From: CAVSXS01 sp963767715
GTDB lineage: Bacteria > Chloroflexota > Ktedonobacteria > Ktedonobacterales > Ktedonobacteraceae
Length of the DNA: 64,000 bases
Direction of reading: 5' to 3'
Assembly (NCBI GenBank): GCA_963767715.1
Contig: CAVYFA010000019.1
Coordinates: 1 to 64,000 of the forward strand
In this document: piece by piece, positions 1 to 8,956 of the stretch
Layout: each line of letters starts with the position of its first letter
Numbering within the stretch: position 1 is the stretch's first letter
The notes under the pieces: generated by a model
What the model was told of the DNA's origin: nothing
Database searches by the model: none
The model's input: only the letters and a program-made list of their open reading frames with translations
Program-made: the position numbers and the translations under genes

Positions 1-301
1 CCCGCCGCCCGGCATCCGTGACGCCGCCTCGGCCGCGCAGATCCCCGGCGTCCCGGTCGCGACCGCCGCTCGCGGCGCCAGCCGCGAAGGCCCGGCCGGG
101 GCGGCCTGGCTGCCGCCGGCAGCTCCGGGCCGCGGCTCCGGCTCGCCCAGCTCGCCCCGCCCGGCACCGCCCCGGGCGACGGCGGACCGCCCGACGATGG
201 ACCGGGCGGCCCGCCCGGCGGCCTGGCCTGGCACCCGCCGGAGCCCGCCCCGCCCGCCTGGAACGCCCTGAATGGCGAGGCCCGCCCCGGCCAGGACAGC
301 G

Positions 302-895
302 ATGACCAGCCGCGCCGCCCGCGCCGGGCGGCCCGCGGCGCTGCTGGCCGCCGCCGCCCTGGCCTGCGGCGGCTGTTCCCTGCTTGCCCGTACCGCCGCC
401 AGCCCGGCGGCACCGGGTGGCACGACCGCGCGCCCCGCCGCCACGGCCAGTCCTCAGCCCACGGCAGCAGCGGCGGGGGCACTGGCCTCGCTGCTGCCAT
501 TTCCCCCGGCCCGGCTGCAGGCCGCCGCCACCTCGCCGGACGGTTCACCGCCGCCTGGGACTCCTGGTCCTGGCGGCAGACCCCGGCCGCGTGGCTCGCC
601 CGGCTGCGGCCGATGGCCGCCGCCTCGCTGGAGCCCGCCCTCGCCCAGGCCGCGGGCGACCGCGGCGTCCTCGCCCAGCGCGCCGCCGCCCGCGGTAGCC
701 GTGGCGACCGTGACCGCGCTGGCGATCCGGGACCTGACCCCCGGCTCGGTCACCGTCACCGTCACCGCCGCCCAGGTCATCACGGGCAGCAGCGGCACCA
801 GCCGGACCTGGGCCGGCTGGGCCGTCACCCTCACCCCGGCCGGCTCCGCCTGGCTGGTGTGGGACATCGAGCCCGCCGGCGCGGGCAACTCCTGA
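302..895 (+). pseudogene. Actinobacterial-type secreted lipoprotein-like protein, frameshifted
   Basis: The N-terminus has charged residues, a hydrophobic Ala/Leu run and a Cys-containing end (ALACGGC), like a lipoprotein signal, followed by an Ala/Pro/Thr-rich linker. The open frame is lost near 525 and recovered near 690: the middle piece (WDSWSWRQTPAAWLARLRP) is one frame away, while the C-terminal half (VTVTAAQVITG...) returns to the first frame. Read together this resembles a secreted protein often found upstream of NlpC/P60 genes in actinobacterial conjugative elements. That family assignment is recalled, not searched. Base composition is much richer in G+C than anything after 1.73 kb. 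Bases 1-301 are in the same style, but I could not settle a reading frame there. Confidence 0.45.
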
Positions 896-909
896 AGGCG
901 GCGCCCCTG

Positions 910-1728
910 ATGCCTCACCCGGCCGCCGAGCGCGGCTCGGCCACCGTCACCGTCGCCACCATTGCCGCGCTGCTGCTCCTGCTCATCGCCGTCATCGCGG
1001 GCGCGGCCGGCGGGGTGACCGGGCAGGAAGCCTCCGCCTGCACCGCCCAGCCCGCCGCCAGCAGCAGCGCCGCCGCCTCCATCCCCGCGAACTACCTCGC
1101 CAGTTCAGAAAGCCGGTGCCGAGTACACCGTCCCGTGGACCGTCCTGGCCGCCATCGGGAAGGTGGAAAGCCGCTTCGGCCAGAACGACGGGCCGTCCAG
1201 CGCCGGAGCCCTCGGCCCCATGCAATTCGAGCCGTCAACCTGGGCGCTGTACGGAAACGGCGGCGACATCATGGACCCGGCCGACGCCATCCCCGCCGCC
1301 GCCCGCCTCCTGGCCGCGAACGGCGCGCCCGGCAACCTCCAGCAGGCGGTCTTCGCCTACAACCACTCCGGGTCCTACATCACCGACGTCCTGGACCAGG
1401 CCGCCCGCTACGCCGCCGGGGGCGCCCAGGCGGTCTCCGCCACCGGCAGCGCCGTATGCCAGCAGGCCCCCCTCGGCCCGCTGCCCGCCGGCACAGCCGC
1501 CGGGAAGATCCTCGCCTACGCCGAGGCGCAGCTCGGCAAGCCCTACATCTTCGGGGCGGGCCGGCCCGGACGCTCTCGACTGCTCGGGCCTGGCCACTGA
1601 TGGCCTACCGCGCCGCCGGGATCACCATCCCGCGCACCAGCCAAGCCCCAGTGGGCGCTCGGCCGGCAGATCACCGCCGGCCAGGTGCAGCCGGGCGACC
1701 TGGTTTCTTTGCCGGAGCTGCCGGACCC
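910..1728 (+). pseudogene. Lytic transglycosylase plus NlpC/P60 peptidase, frameshifted and cut
   Basis: This encodes a cell-wall hydrolase of the kind used by actinobacterial conjugation machinery. The start at 910 is followed by a membrane segment (TIAALLLLLIAVIAGAAGG), then an SLT-type lysozyme domain (IGKVESRFGQN, LGPMQFEPSTW, FAYNHS) and an NlpC/P60 domain with the catalytic cysteine in ALDCSGL and a later QPGDLV motif. The frame changes near 1103, 1565, 1603, 1650 and 1702, mostly by one extra base. The domain stops near 1728, just after the stretch that normally precedes the catalytic histidine, where the DNA switches to the reverse-strand DUF1295 gene. It is therefore incomplete as well as frameshifted. 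Confidence 0.6.
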
Positions 1729-2456
1729 ACGACCACCCACCAGAAGTCTGGATGCACCAGTGGCACAAAGAGATACAATCCCCACCAGAACAGCACCTCA
1801 CCGAAGTAGTTCGGATGCCGCGTGGCCGACCACAATCCCGGTGGAATCACCTGCTGCGCCGCTGCCGACTTCCTCCGAAACCGGCGCATCTGCACATCCG
1901 CCGTCCCCTCGATAATCACTGCGCCCAGCGTGACCAGCGCGGCCGCGCCGTCCAGCCAAGTCAACTGCGTGCTCCGGTCGCTCAGCGTAGGCCACAACGC
2001 CAGGCTCCCCAGAAAGACCAGCACTGTTGGCATCAGGTGAATCCCAAGCAAGCTCGCCGGCCAGTAAAAAGAACCCGCCTGCTTGCGGATATCCACGTAG
2101 CGCCAATCTTCGTGCTCCAATCCGCGCCACTGCGTGGCCCAGTTGGTCGTCAGCCGTATCGCCCACAGGCACAGCAGCACAAAGACCAGCACGTGGCGCG
2201 GGCTCGCGAACCCGTTCGAAGCGGGCTGTGACAGCCAGAACAGTGCGATAGGCACCGGCGCGATGCTCCAGTAGGGATCGTAGATGCTCGAATTATTCGT
2301 GATCACGCTGAAGATGAAAACCACGATGGTTGCCGCCACGTCGGCCAGTCCCACGATGACGATGGACGGCAGCGCATGAAACAGGATGCCCGTGCCCACA
2401 GCCGCCGCGCCCGCCAGCACGTACGCCAGGATCACCGTCAGAAACCCTCGCGTCAT
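1671..2456 (-). CDS. DUF1295 membrane protein (steroid 5-alpha-reductase-like), 3' end replaced
   Basis: A multi-pass membrane protein with about six hydrophobic segments and the family hallmark near the C-terminus: GLWSATRHPNYFGEVLFWWG, in which the RHPNY motif binds the nicotinamide cofactor in related reductases and methyltransferases. The biological substrate of DUF1295 proteins is not established. Residues up to about 243 (FWWVVVG) look authentic. The last 18 (PAAPAKKPGRPAAPGRR) come from the foreign G+C-rich DNA, and the usual final helix is missing. The true gene was probably some 30 residues longer. The start is an ATG with the first hydrophobic helix directly following. Confidence 0.75.
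   Translation of the reverse strand: MTRGFLTVILAYVLAGAAAVGTGILFHALPSIVIVGLADVAATIVVFIFSVITNNSSIYDPYWSIAPVPIALFWLSQPASNGFASPRHVLVFVLLCLWAIRLTTNWATQWRGLEHEDWRYVDIRKQAGSFYWPASLLGIHLMPTVLVFLGSLALWPTLSDRSTQLTWLDGAAALVTLGAVIIEGTADVQMRRFRRKSAAAQQVIPPGLWSATRHPNYFGEVLFWWGLYLFVPLVHPDFWWVVVGPAAPAKKPGRPAAPGRR
1722..1735. other. Composition and gene-order breakpoint (probable chimeric join)
   Basis: A forward NlpC/P60 gene and a reverse DUF1295 gene both lose their expected 3' ends within the same dozen bases. On the left the DNA is extremely G+C rich with actinobacterial-looking genes. On the right it has the composition of the rest of the window. No transposase, tRNA or direct repeat marks the point. 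Confidence 0.6.
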
Positions 2457-2614
2457 CTTCCTATACCCCGTGGAACAGCCCTATCGCTTCACTATAGCAA
2501 TGGATGTGACAAACGAGCCTCTACATTATAGCAGATAAACCTTCCCCGCCCCGCAACGATGTATGCGCCCACGGGTTGTGCATTACCGATCAGGCACTGA
2601 TCCGGACAAAAGAA

Positions 2615-2642
2615 AAGGCCCCGCGGATGATAACGGGGCCTT
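2615..2642 (-). terminator. Rho-independent terminator of the inositol phosphate synthase gene
   Basis: Perfect 9-bp arms (AAGGCCCCG / CGGGGCCTT) surround a 10-base loop. On the minus strand the hairpin is followed by a T-rich run. It lies 23 bases after the stop of the minus-strand synthase gene. Confidence 0.85.
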
Positions 2643-2664
2643 CGCAAACAAATGGATCTGCAGT

Positions 2665-4008
2665 TCAGTCGTAATACTCCAGACCCAGGTGCGTGATCAG
2701 GTCTTCGCCCATGATGTGGCGCAGCATGTTCTTCAGTTTCATCGACTGAATGAACAAATCGTGCTCTGGATAGAGACCTTCAGGCGTTTGTGGCGACTTG
2801 AGATAAAAGCTCAGCCACTCCTGGATGCCGATGGAGCGCAGTTCTGGCGTTCTCTTGGCGAGGTCGAGGAACAGCACCAGGTCAAGGGCGATTGGCGCGG
2901 CCAGGATTAAATCGCGGCATAGGAAATTCAGCTTGATCTGCATGGGATAGCCGAGCCATCCGAAGATGTCGATGTTATCCCAGGCCTCTTTCTGATCGCC
3001 GCGCGGGGGGTAATAGTTGATGCGAATCTTGTGGTAGATGTGCTTGTACAAGTCTGGATAAAGTTCGGGTTGGAAGATGTATTCGAGTGAGCCCAGCTTC
3101 GACTCTTCCTTGGTTTTGAACGATTGCGGCTCGTCAAGCACTTCGCCGTCGCGATTGCCGAGGATGTTCGTCGAGAACCATCCATTCACGCCGAGTAGCC
3201 GCGCCTTGAAGGCGGGGGCGAGCACGGTTTTCATGAACGTCTGGCCGGTTTTGAAGTCCTTACCGCAAATCGGCGCGGAATTCTGCCTGGAAAGCTCGAT
3301 GAGCGCCCTGGTATCGACGGTAAGGTTCGGCGCGCCGTTGGCGAAGGGCACGCCTTCTTTCAAAGCCGCATAAGCGTAGATCTGCGAAGGCGCTATGCCG
3401 GGATCGTTGGATTCCAGGCCCTTTTCGAACGCTGCAATGGACTCATGTACGGCTGAAGGCTCAAGGAAGATTTCAGTTGATCCGCACCAGATCATCACCA
3501 CGCGATCGACGGTCTTCTTGAAGTTGCGAATGTCGGCCATGACTTGCTCGGCCAGATCGCGCTTGTTCTTGCCCTTCTTTACATGCGTACCATGAAGACG
3601 CTTTACATAATGCTGATCGAAGACAGCCGGCATAGGCTTGATCTTCTCGAGGTATGGCTTCAGCTTTTCGAGTGTAGGCTTGTCGAGCACTTCAGCATGA
3701 GCGGCAGCTTCATACACGTTGTCTTCAAAAATGTCCCATCCGGTAAATACAAGATCGTTAAGATCGGCGAGCGGCACAAAATCTTTTACGAGCGGAGTCT
3801 TGTTGTCCGTCCGCTTGCCCAGGCGGATGGTTCCCATCTGGGTTAGAGAACCGATCGGCCTGGCCAGTCCGCAGCGCACCGCCTCGACTCCGGCGATCAT
3901 CGTGGTCGCCACCGCACCCAAACCAACCACCATCACCCCAAGCTTTCCAGTGGCTGGTGCAACTTTTTCCGCGGCGGTCTTTTTGCCGCCGTCCTTCGCA
4001 GTCGACAT
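2665..4008 (-). CDS. ino1: Inositol-3-phosphate synthase family protein
   Basis: Makes 1L-myo-inositol 3-phosphate from glucose 6-phosphate through an NAD-bound oxidation, cyclisation and reduction in the cytoplasm. At 447 residues it fits the long synthase family. A glycine-rich NAD loop (VMVVGLGAVATTMIAGVEAV region) lies at residues 24-43. Further family blocks are IWCGSTE, the lysine-containing GKDFKTGQTFMKTVLAP segment, GWFSTNILGNRDG and the NYYPPRGD/DIFGWLG block. The first 20 residues are a Lys/Ala-rich tail before the Rossmann fold. A weak AAAGG site precedes the ATG. The product could feed inositol lipids or thiols. No inositol monophosphatase lies beside it, so the pathway is not shown by context. 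Confidence 0.9.
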   Translation of the reverse strand: MSTAKDGGKKTAAEKVAPATGKLGVMVVGLGAVATTMIAGVEAVRCGLARPIGSLTQMGTIRLGKRTDNKTPLVKDFVPLADLNDLVFTGWDIFEDNVYEAAAHAEVLDKPTLEKLKPYLEKIKPMPAVFDQHYVKRLHGTHVKKGKNKRDLAEQVMADIRNFKKTVDRVVMIWCGSTEIFLEPSAVHESIAAFEKGLESNDPGIAPSQIYAYAALKEGVPFANGAPNLTVDTRALIELSRQNSAPICGKDFKTGQTFMKTVLAPAFKARLLGVNGWFSTNILGNRDGEVLDEPQSFKTKEESKLGSLEYIFQPELYPDLYKHIYHKIRINYYPPRGDQKEAWDNIDIFGWLGYPMQIKLNFLCRDLILAAPIALDLVLFLDLAKRTPELRSIGIQEWLSFYLKSPQTPEGLYPEHDLFIQSMKLKNMLRHIMGEDLITHLGLEYYD

Positions 4009-4035
4009 TGTTTTCTTTAACCTTTCTTTGGCCTG

Positions 4036-4428
4036 TCAGTGTGATTCTGACGAAAAGATCGATCGTACCATATAACCTCTATTATATCCTGCGTTTACGC
4101 TCGTAGACTGAAAGCTCATACCTGCAAAATGGCCTGACAGACGGCTTCGCGCTGATGGCTCAAACGTTATTAACGGCGCTACGCGAGCACAAATTTTGCA
4201 GTTATATGGTACGTCGTGTCTTTTCGTCAAAAACACCCTGGGAGGCCGAATGGTCTCTTTTCCATGGAGCGCTTCTCCAAAGCTAAGCAATGCTACCGAA
4301 TCGCCAAGTGAGTCGATCACCTTCTCAACGGCGGCGTTGAAGTCCGGGCGAGAATCGAGCGAGAATGGGATCTCCTCGTGCGCAATCCAGTCATCGAGTG
4401 TCGCATATACTCCTGCTGGGTGCGTCAT
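4036..4428 (-). pseudogene. Erythromycin-esterase family remnant (N-terminal piece only)
   Basis: From an ATG at 4428, preceded by a strong GGAGGG site, the first 58 codons read like the N-terminus of erythromycin-esterase/succinoglycan-biosynthesis-type hydrolases, ending in LLSFGEALHGKE at about 4255. The E-A-x-H-G block is the family's first conserved motif. After that the frame stays open to 4036, but the residues no longer look like the family and run through the inverted-repeat element at 4048-4229. The remaining catalytic histidines and glutamates (about 350 residues) are absent, so this is a truncated relic. Confidence 0.65.
4048..4229. mobile_element. MITE-like element with 29-bp terminal inverted repeats
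   Basis: The ends TGACGAAAAG...GTACCATATAAC (4048-4076) and their near-perfect inverse (4201-4229) enclose 124 bases with no gene. Four mismatches lie in the middle of the arms. It sits between the synthase promoter and the erythromycin-esterase remnant. Confidence 0.7.
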
Positions 4429-4715
4429 TGGTCTCCCTCCGTTGTTTTCACTGTACCATTCATTTCTGAGAAAGCATTTCTTCTCGTCTTCTTTCGGAGA
4501 CGAGACAGTTTCTTGCTCGCGCGTCACGCCATTATTGTTCAACAATGATCCTCGTTGCGCATCCCGTGGGAACGGTCCCTCCAAGAATGACGATCTTGCT
4601 GCCAGTTATGTGGTTGCCGGGAGAGGACTTGTAAAAAAAGTGTTGCGTTCCATCAAGAATATTTTGGGCCCGATGAAGCCGCTTCTCAGGCGGCTTCAGG
4701 TCGGTATTACCGCTC

Positions 4716-4742
4716 ATTTACCGCTCAAAATGAGCGGTAAAT
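4716..4742. repeat. 12-bp inverted repeat with 3-base loop
   Basis: The arms ATTTACCGCTCA (4716-4727) and TGAGCGGTAAAT (4731-4742) are perfect. A further direct copy of TACCGCTC lies just upstream. It could be a hairpin or a dimeric protein-binding site. It lies in the gene-free stretch 4.43-4.99 kb, which otherwise shows only a short hairpin at 4900-4919. Confidence 0.6.
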
Positions 4743-4995
4743 TTCCAGGAGGTTCGCCGCGGCAGGCTGGCGGTGCCCCGCATCAGATCCTTCGCTGCAC
4801 CCAGAGCTTGCCCTGAACGAAGTGAAGGGATGACATGGCCGATGTTGGTTGGTAAATTTCATCATTGCGCCCACCTTTCCGGCCAATGTACGGGATCGAG
4901 GGCGCAATGAATTGCGCCCCTACAGGCCCTTGGACAATTTTTTATTGTTCATTCCCTCGGACAATTTTTTAAGGGTCATTATCGCGGCCGGGTGG

Positions 4996-7900
4996 TTAGA
5001 GCGTCACGGCTTCTTTCTTATCATCCGGCCTGCCCGCTGTCGCCTCTTTCCTTTCGCCCAGCCAGCGCTCCAGGTCCTCAGCAGGTACCGGGCGCGAGAG
5101 ATAGTAGCCTTGCACGACATCGCACCTGAGAGTCGCCAGCAGGTCCCAGGTCGCCTGGTCTTCCACACCTTCCGCCACCACTCTCAGACCCAGGTTGTGC
5201 GCCATGTTCACCGTAGAACGCACAATAGCCTTGTCAGCCAGGTCTGTCGTCAGGTGTTGCACAAAGGCGCGGTCGATCTTCAGTTCATCAGCCGGCAGGT
5301 GCTTGAGATAGGACAGCGAGGCCTGGCCCGTACCGTAGTCGTCAATGGCGATGTCCACCCCCAGGCCAAAGAGACGGTCCAATACCTGAAGGGTATGCTC
5401 CGCGTCCGCCATCACCGCGCTCTCCGTGATCTCGATACATAAGAAGTTGGGAGTAACCCCGTACTGTGTGAGTAGATCCGCGATGACCTGCGGGGTGCTT
5501 GCGTCGCGCAGGTTCCACATAGAGAGGTTGACGGCTACGCGAAGTTCGAGCCCACTGTCCAGCCAGCGCCTGCTCTGTTGAATCGCTGTTTCGACAACCC
5601 AGCGCGTCAAAGGCATAATCAGCCCGGTCTGCTCGGCCAGCGGGATAAACTGGTCGGGTGGAATAAATCCGTGGATGGGATGTTGCCAGCGCACCAGCGC
5701 TTCGACACCTTTGACCAGACCTGTTTTCATCTCGGCCTTCGGCTGGTAGTACAGTCGCAACTCGTTGGTAGCAATAGCCTTGCGCAAATCACCGAGGAGG
5801 GCGAGGCGCTCCCGGCTGTACTGGTCGTGGCGGGTATTATACAGAGCGACCCCCTCGCGCCTCTGTTTGGCCGTGTACATAGCCACGTCTGCGTGTCGGA
5901 AAAGCGTCAGGGCATCGTTTCCATGCGCGGGGTACAGTGCGATGCCGATGCTGACCTCGACCTGCAGCGGATATCCCTCGACCTGGAATGGTTCTTCGAA
6001 CTCCCTACTCAGTACCGAGGCGACCCCTTGTGCGCCCGCCTCATCCGACGTTGGAAGAAATACGGCGAACTCATCACCTCCGAGCCGGGAAATGGTGGCG
6101 CCAGCCCCGACCGCCTGGCACAGGCGCTCCCCGACCTGCTTGAGCAGTTGATCACCGAGGTGGTGCCCGAAGGTATCGTTGATCTCCTTGAAGCGGTCGA
6201 GATCCAGCATGAGCAAGGCCATACTGCCTCCTTCATGCCCGGCCATTTCGAGCGCCTCCGCCATGCGATCAAGCAGCAGCGTGCGATTGGGCAGCCCGGT
6301 GAGAACATCCGTGATGGCCAGTATCTCCAGCTTGGCGTTGCTGGCGGTCAGTTCATTACGCGCCTGGCGCAGCCCCTCACGAGCGCCGCCGAGCGCTTCC
6401 GCCGCCTTTGCGACCTGCGCCTGCATAATGTTGAAACTGGCCGCCATAGTGCCAATCTCATCGCGTGTATGCACGACCACGGGGGAGATATCCACGCTGG
6501 CATGCGCTTCATCAAGGTTTCCCGCCTGCAATGCCTGCATCGCATTCGAGAAGTCGGTGAGCGTTCCCCTGGCAAGGCGTTCAGCCGCGCGGGCGACCTC
6601 AACCACAGCGTGGGCGATCATGCCGGGCAGCACCAGGCCTACAGAAATCGAGAGGAGCGCCACGGTCACAAAGATATCCTCCAATCCTGCAATGCGTGCT
6701 CCATCCTGCTCACCCAGGCTGGTGACCGCCTGTAAGTATCCGGCCCCGTCCAGTATCAATACCAGTAGCATAGCGCCCACGAGTTTGAGGTGCAACGAGT
6801 GCAATAACGTTCTGCGACCCTTTCCTCGCATATCGTTCCAGCGGCGCACGGCATAAAGCGCCGATCCAGCATACGCCATGGCAATTCCCGCTACGACCGT
6901 TGGCAATCCGAACTGCTCAAAGCCAAGAATTGTTGAAATGCCCCAGACACCGGCCGCTATCAATCCCAGCACGATGGTCCCTCGGGGGGCGCGATACGGG
7001 CGTACCATGTCGGGCGCATCGCGCCGCAGGAGCCATACCGCGACACTCGGGAGGCAGATGCCTATCAGGTAGGTCAGGTTCGCGGCGGCTATCACCCAGG
7101 TGGGGTCGCCGGTGAGCAGGAACAGAATGGCCATCCCGGCCGTGATCAGGGTAGCGACCCACGGGGCGTCAGTGCGCGAGCGTAGAGCGAATATGCGAGG
7201 GAGCAGTCCATCTTCGGCCAGTTGCGACAGGGTACGGGAAGCTCCCGCCAGCGGCTGCAGGGTTCCATGAAACATGTTGAACATCATAAACCAGATGGCG
7301 GCTGCGCGTGCGCCACTTCCCAGTAGGGGCGCAAAAGTCGGACCCAGGGTCTGCGCTAAATCGCCCATCAATGGCGTAGGGCCTAGCACGCCAAACCAGA
7401 TTATAGGGAGCACCGCGAAATACAACGTCGCCATCAGTGCGCTGCCAAAAACGGCGCGCGGCACATTTCGGTTAGGATTGATGGTCTCCCCAACATGGCA
7501 AGTAGCAGCTTCGAAGGCGGGAGCGGCGAAGCCAATCAGGTACAGCCCGGCCATCGCGCTGGTCACGCCGCCGAAGAACCCACTGAAAGGCGTAACAAGA
7601 TGGAAATTGAGCGCCTGCTGCCAGTTGACATGCCCTGTCAGGAGAGGCACCAGGCCCGAGCAGAAGGCCAGCGCCGCTGAAACGCTCGCGATTGGAATGG
7701 CGAGGCGTGTGACCCAGCGCACGCCGCACAGGTTGACGATCGTAAAAAGGAGCACCAGGCCCGTTGCCAGTAAAGGGATCGGAATGAATGGAAGATACCA
7801 CTCGTGGATGGCTGACGCAGATAAAATGGCGGTCAGCCCGCAGGTAGGTACCCAGCCCCACCAGTAACACACGCCGGTAAGGTTCGCTAAGACGGGGCTG

Positions 7901-8181
7901 TACGGTCGAAAGGCTTCGGCGCAGGTAGCTGCGATGCCGCCCACGCGATTGGGCCACATCAGCACGAGCTCGGTCCATCCAGGCGCCGCCGCCCAGCTTA
8001 GCAGCAGGCCCACGATAAGCAGGGGCACAGCAGCGCTCCCCTGGGCAAGGAAAAGCGCACCGATAATAAAAAGACTCTGGTTACTACCTCCCATCGCTAA
8101 AGCCGTCGTGCCTATCCAGCCAATGGTACGTGGGTGAGGAGGGATAGCCTCGCTACCTTTGCCGCTTATACTTAAAGCCAT
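4996..8181 (-). CDS. APC-type amino-acid permease fused to HAMP-GGDEF-EAL
   Basis: One uninterrupted 1,061-residue protein. Residues 1 to about 450 form an APC-superfamily permease with about twelve hydrophobic segments and the family-like GVTSAMAGLYLIGFAAPAFE block. Two more membrane segments follow, then a HAMP-like helix region (about 520-580), a GGDEF domain (from about 610, intact GGDEF near residue 701) and an EAL domain (EAL near 825, plus ITESAVM, DDYGTG, KIDRAFV and AEGVED). Both catalytic sets look complete, so synthesis and hydrolysis of cyclic di-GMP are both possible. No RxxD inhibitory site precedes GGDEF. The permease may act as transporter, sensor or both. I chose the ATG at 8181, with AAGGCGAG upstream, over a TTG ten codons earlier. 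No neighbour suggests the ligand. Confidence 0.9.
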   Translation of the reverse strand: MALSISGKGSEAIPPHPRTIGWIGTTALAMGGSNQSLFIIGALFLAQGSAAVPLLIVGLLLSWAAAPGWTELVLMWPNRVGGIAATCAEAFRPYSPVLANLTGVCYWWGWVPTCGLTAILSASAIHEWYLPFIPIPLLATGLVLLFTIVNLCGVRWVTRLAIPIASVSAALAFCSGLVPLLTGHVNWQQALNFHLVTPFSGFFGGVTSAMAGLYLIGFAAPAFEAATCHVGETINPNRNVPRAVFGSALMATLYFAVLPIIWFGVLGPTPLMGDLAQTLGPTFAPLLGSGARAAAIWFMMFNMFHGTLQPLAGASRTLSQLAEDGLLPRIFALRSRTDAPWVATLITAGMAILFLLTGDPTWVIAAANLTYLIGICLPSVAVWLLRRDAPDMVRPYRAPRGTIVLGLIAAGVWGISTILGFEQFGLPTVVAGIAMAYAGSALYAVRRWNDMRGKGRRTLLHSLHLKLVGAMLLVLILDGAGYLQAVTSLGEQDGARIAGLEDIFVTVALLSISVGLVLPGMIAHAVVEVARAAERLARGTLTDFSNAMQALQAGNLDEAHASVDISPVVVHTRDEIGTMAASFNIMQAQVAKAAEALGGAREGLRQARNELTASNAKLEILAITDVLTGLPNRTLLLDRMAEALEMAGHEGGSMALLMLDLDRFKEINDTFGHHLGDQLLKQVGERLCQAVGAGATISRLGGDEFAVFLPTSDEAGAQGVASVLSREFEEPFQVEGYPLQVEVSIGIALYPAHGNDALTLFRHADVAMYTAKQRREGVALYNTRHDQYSRERLALLGDLRKAIATNELRLYYQPKAEMKTGLVKGVEALVRWQHPIHGFIPPDQFIPLAEQTGLIMPLTRWVVETAIQQSRRWLDSGLELRVAVNLSMWNLRDASTPQVIADLLTQYGVTPNFLCIEITESAVMADAEHTLQVLDRLFGLGVDIAIDDYGTGQASLSYLKHLPADELKIDRAFVQHLTTDLADKAIVRSTVNMAHNLGLRVVAEGVEDQATWDLLATLRCDVVQGYYLSRPVPAEDLERWLGERKEATAGRPDDKKEAVTL

Positions 8182-8302
8182 CTTACGTAGCTCGCCTTTC
8201 GCAACCGTCAATTATTGGCCGGCCGCTCCCCGGATTGAGCCGCCTTGTATATCTTCTATCGGCCTCCTTAGCCCATTCTTAAGGACTGCAATTAGCGGAA
8301 AA

Positions 8303-8400
8303 TTCCCAGGGCGGCGCAAGCGAGGCGCAGAACTGGACCATTCCCAGGGCGGCGCACGTAGCCACAGAACCGCGACCATTTTCCCAGGGCGGCGCAAGCG
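8303..8400. repeat. Three direct copies of a 20-base unit at 38-40 base spacing
   Basis: TTCCCAGGGCGGCGCAAGCG occurs at 8303, 8341 (last four bases differ) and 8381, upstream of the permease-GGDEF-EAL gene. It may be an operator array or a tandem duplication. No protein can be named. Confidence 0.6.
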
Positions 8401-8479
8401 CCCCCACCACCCGTCCACGCCACTCCCGCCCCTACAGGAGCTGCTGGCGAATGACATGTTGAGTGCAATCCAGCAGGGC

Positions 8480-8606
8480 GACCGTGAGGGTGGGGCCTTT
8501 AGGGTCGCCCGCCGTCGCCGGTTGGAGGGGCGATGATCGTGCTGCACCAGGACGCGGGCGGCCACAAGGGCCCACCCCACGTCCACTCCGCCGCCCTCGC
8601 CCCTAC
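8480..8606. repeat. Partial copy of the foldback GTAGGGGCGAG element
   Basis: The right half matches the elements at 9953 and 44015, including the CTCGCCCCTAC end and the following block ACGGCCTCCCACC..TTACGTTGAGG. The left terminal repeat is missing. Confidence 0.55.
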
Positions 8607-8672
8607 AGATCGGACGGCCTCCCACCCGGGTTCCTGGCTTACGTTGAGGCCCATTAGGCACCAGCGAGGGCT

Positions 8673-8836
8673 TACACGGGTAGGTTTATCTCGAGAAAGG
8701 ACCAGCGAGGCGGTATGGCAGGCAAGGCACCCGCGAGGCGAAAGGGACGGAAGGCACCCGCAAGGGGCTCCGCTCCACTCCCCGCCGCCCCTGCCTCTAC
8801 AATGAACCGACATCCGACAAGAAACCTACCGGTGTA
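8673..8836. mobile_element. 164-bp palindromic-ended repeat, copy 1
   Basis: The terminal inverted repeats TACACGGGTAGGTTT and AAACCTACCGGTGTA differ at one position. The interior (AAGGCACCCGCAAGGGGC, CCCTGCCTCTACAATGAACC) recurs at 31977-32111. No coding content is visible. Confidence 0.65.
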
Positions 8837-8956
8837 AGCACCCTTGCGGTCGCCCTGCGGGATTACTCCATGATCGGCCCCTGGTGGATGTTATAATGTC
8901 CGTAATAATTTGTTAATGTGCACAAGCGGCCAATCCCCAAAAAGGAAAACACACCC

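Noticed and set aside
1..301. Open frame of 95 codons at the left edge
   Set aside because: It is a very G+C-rich region in which every frame is open. Residue patterns favour no single frame, so no gene is called.
5578..6735. Plus-strand open frame of 385 codons inside the GGDEF-EAL region
   Set aside because: Antisense to an intact fusion protein. No recognisable domain.
8303..8400. Possible CRISPR array
   Set aside because: Only three copies with spacers of 18-20 bases and no cas genes nearby. It does not meet the pattern of an array.
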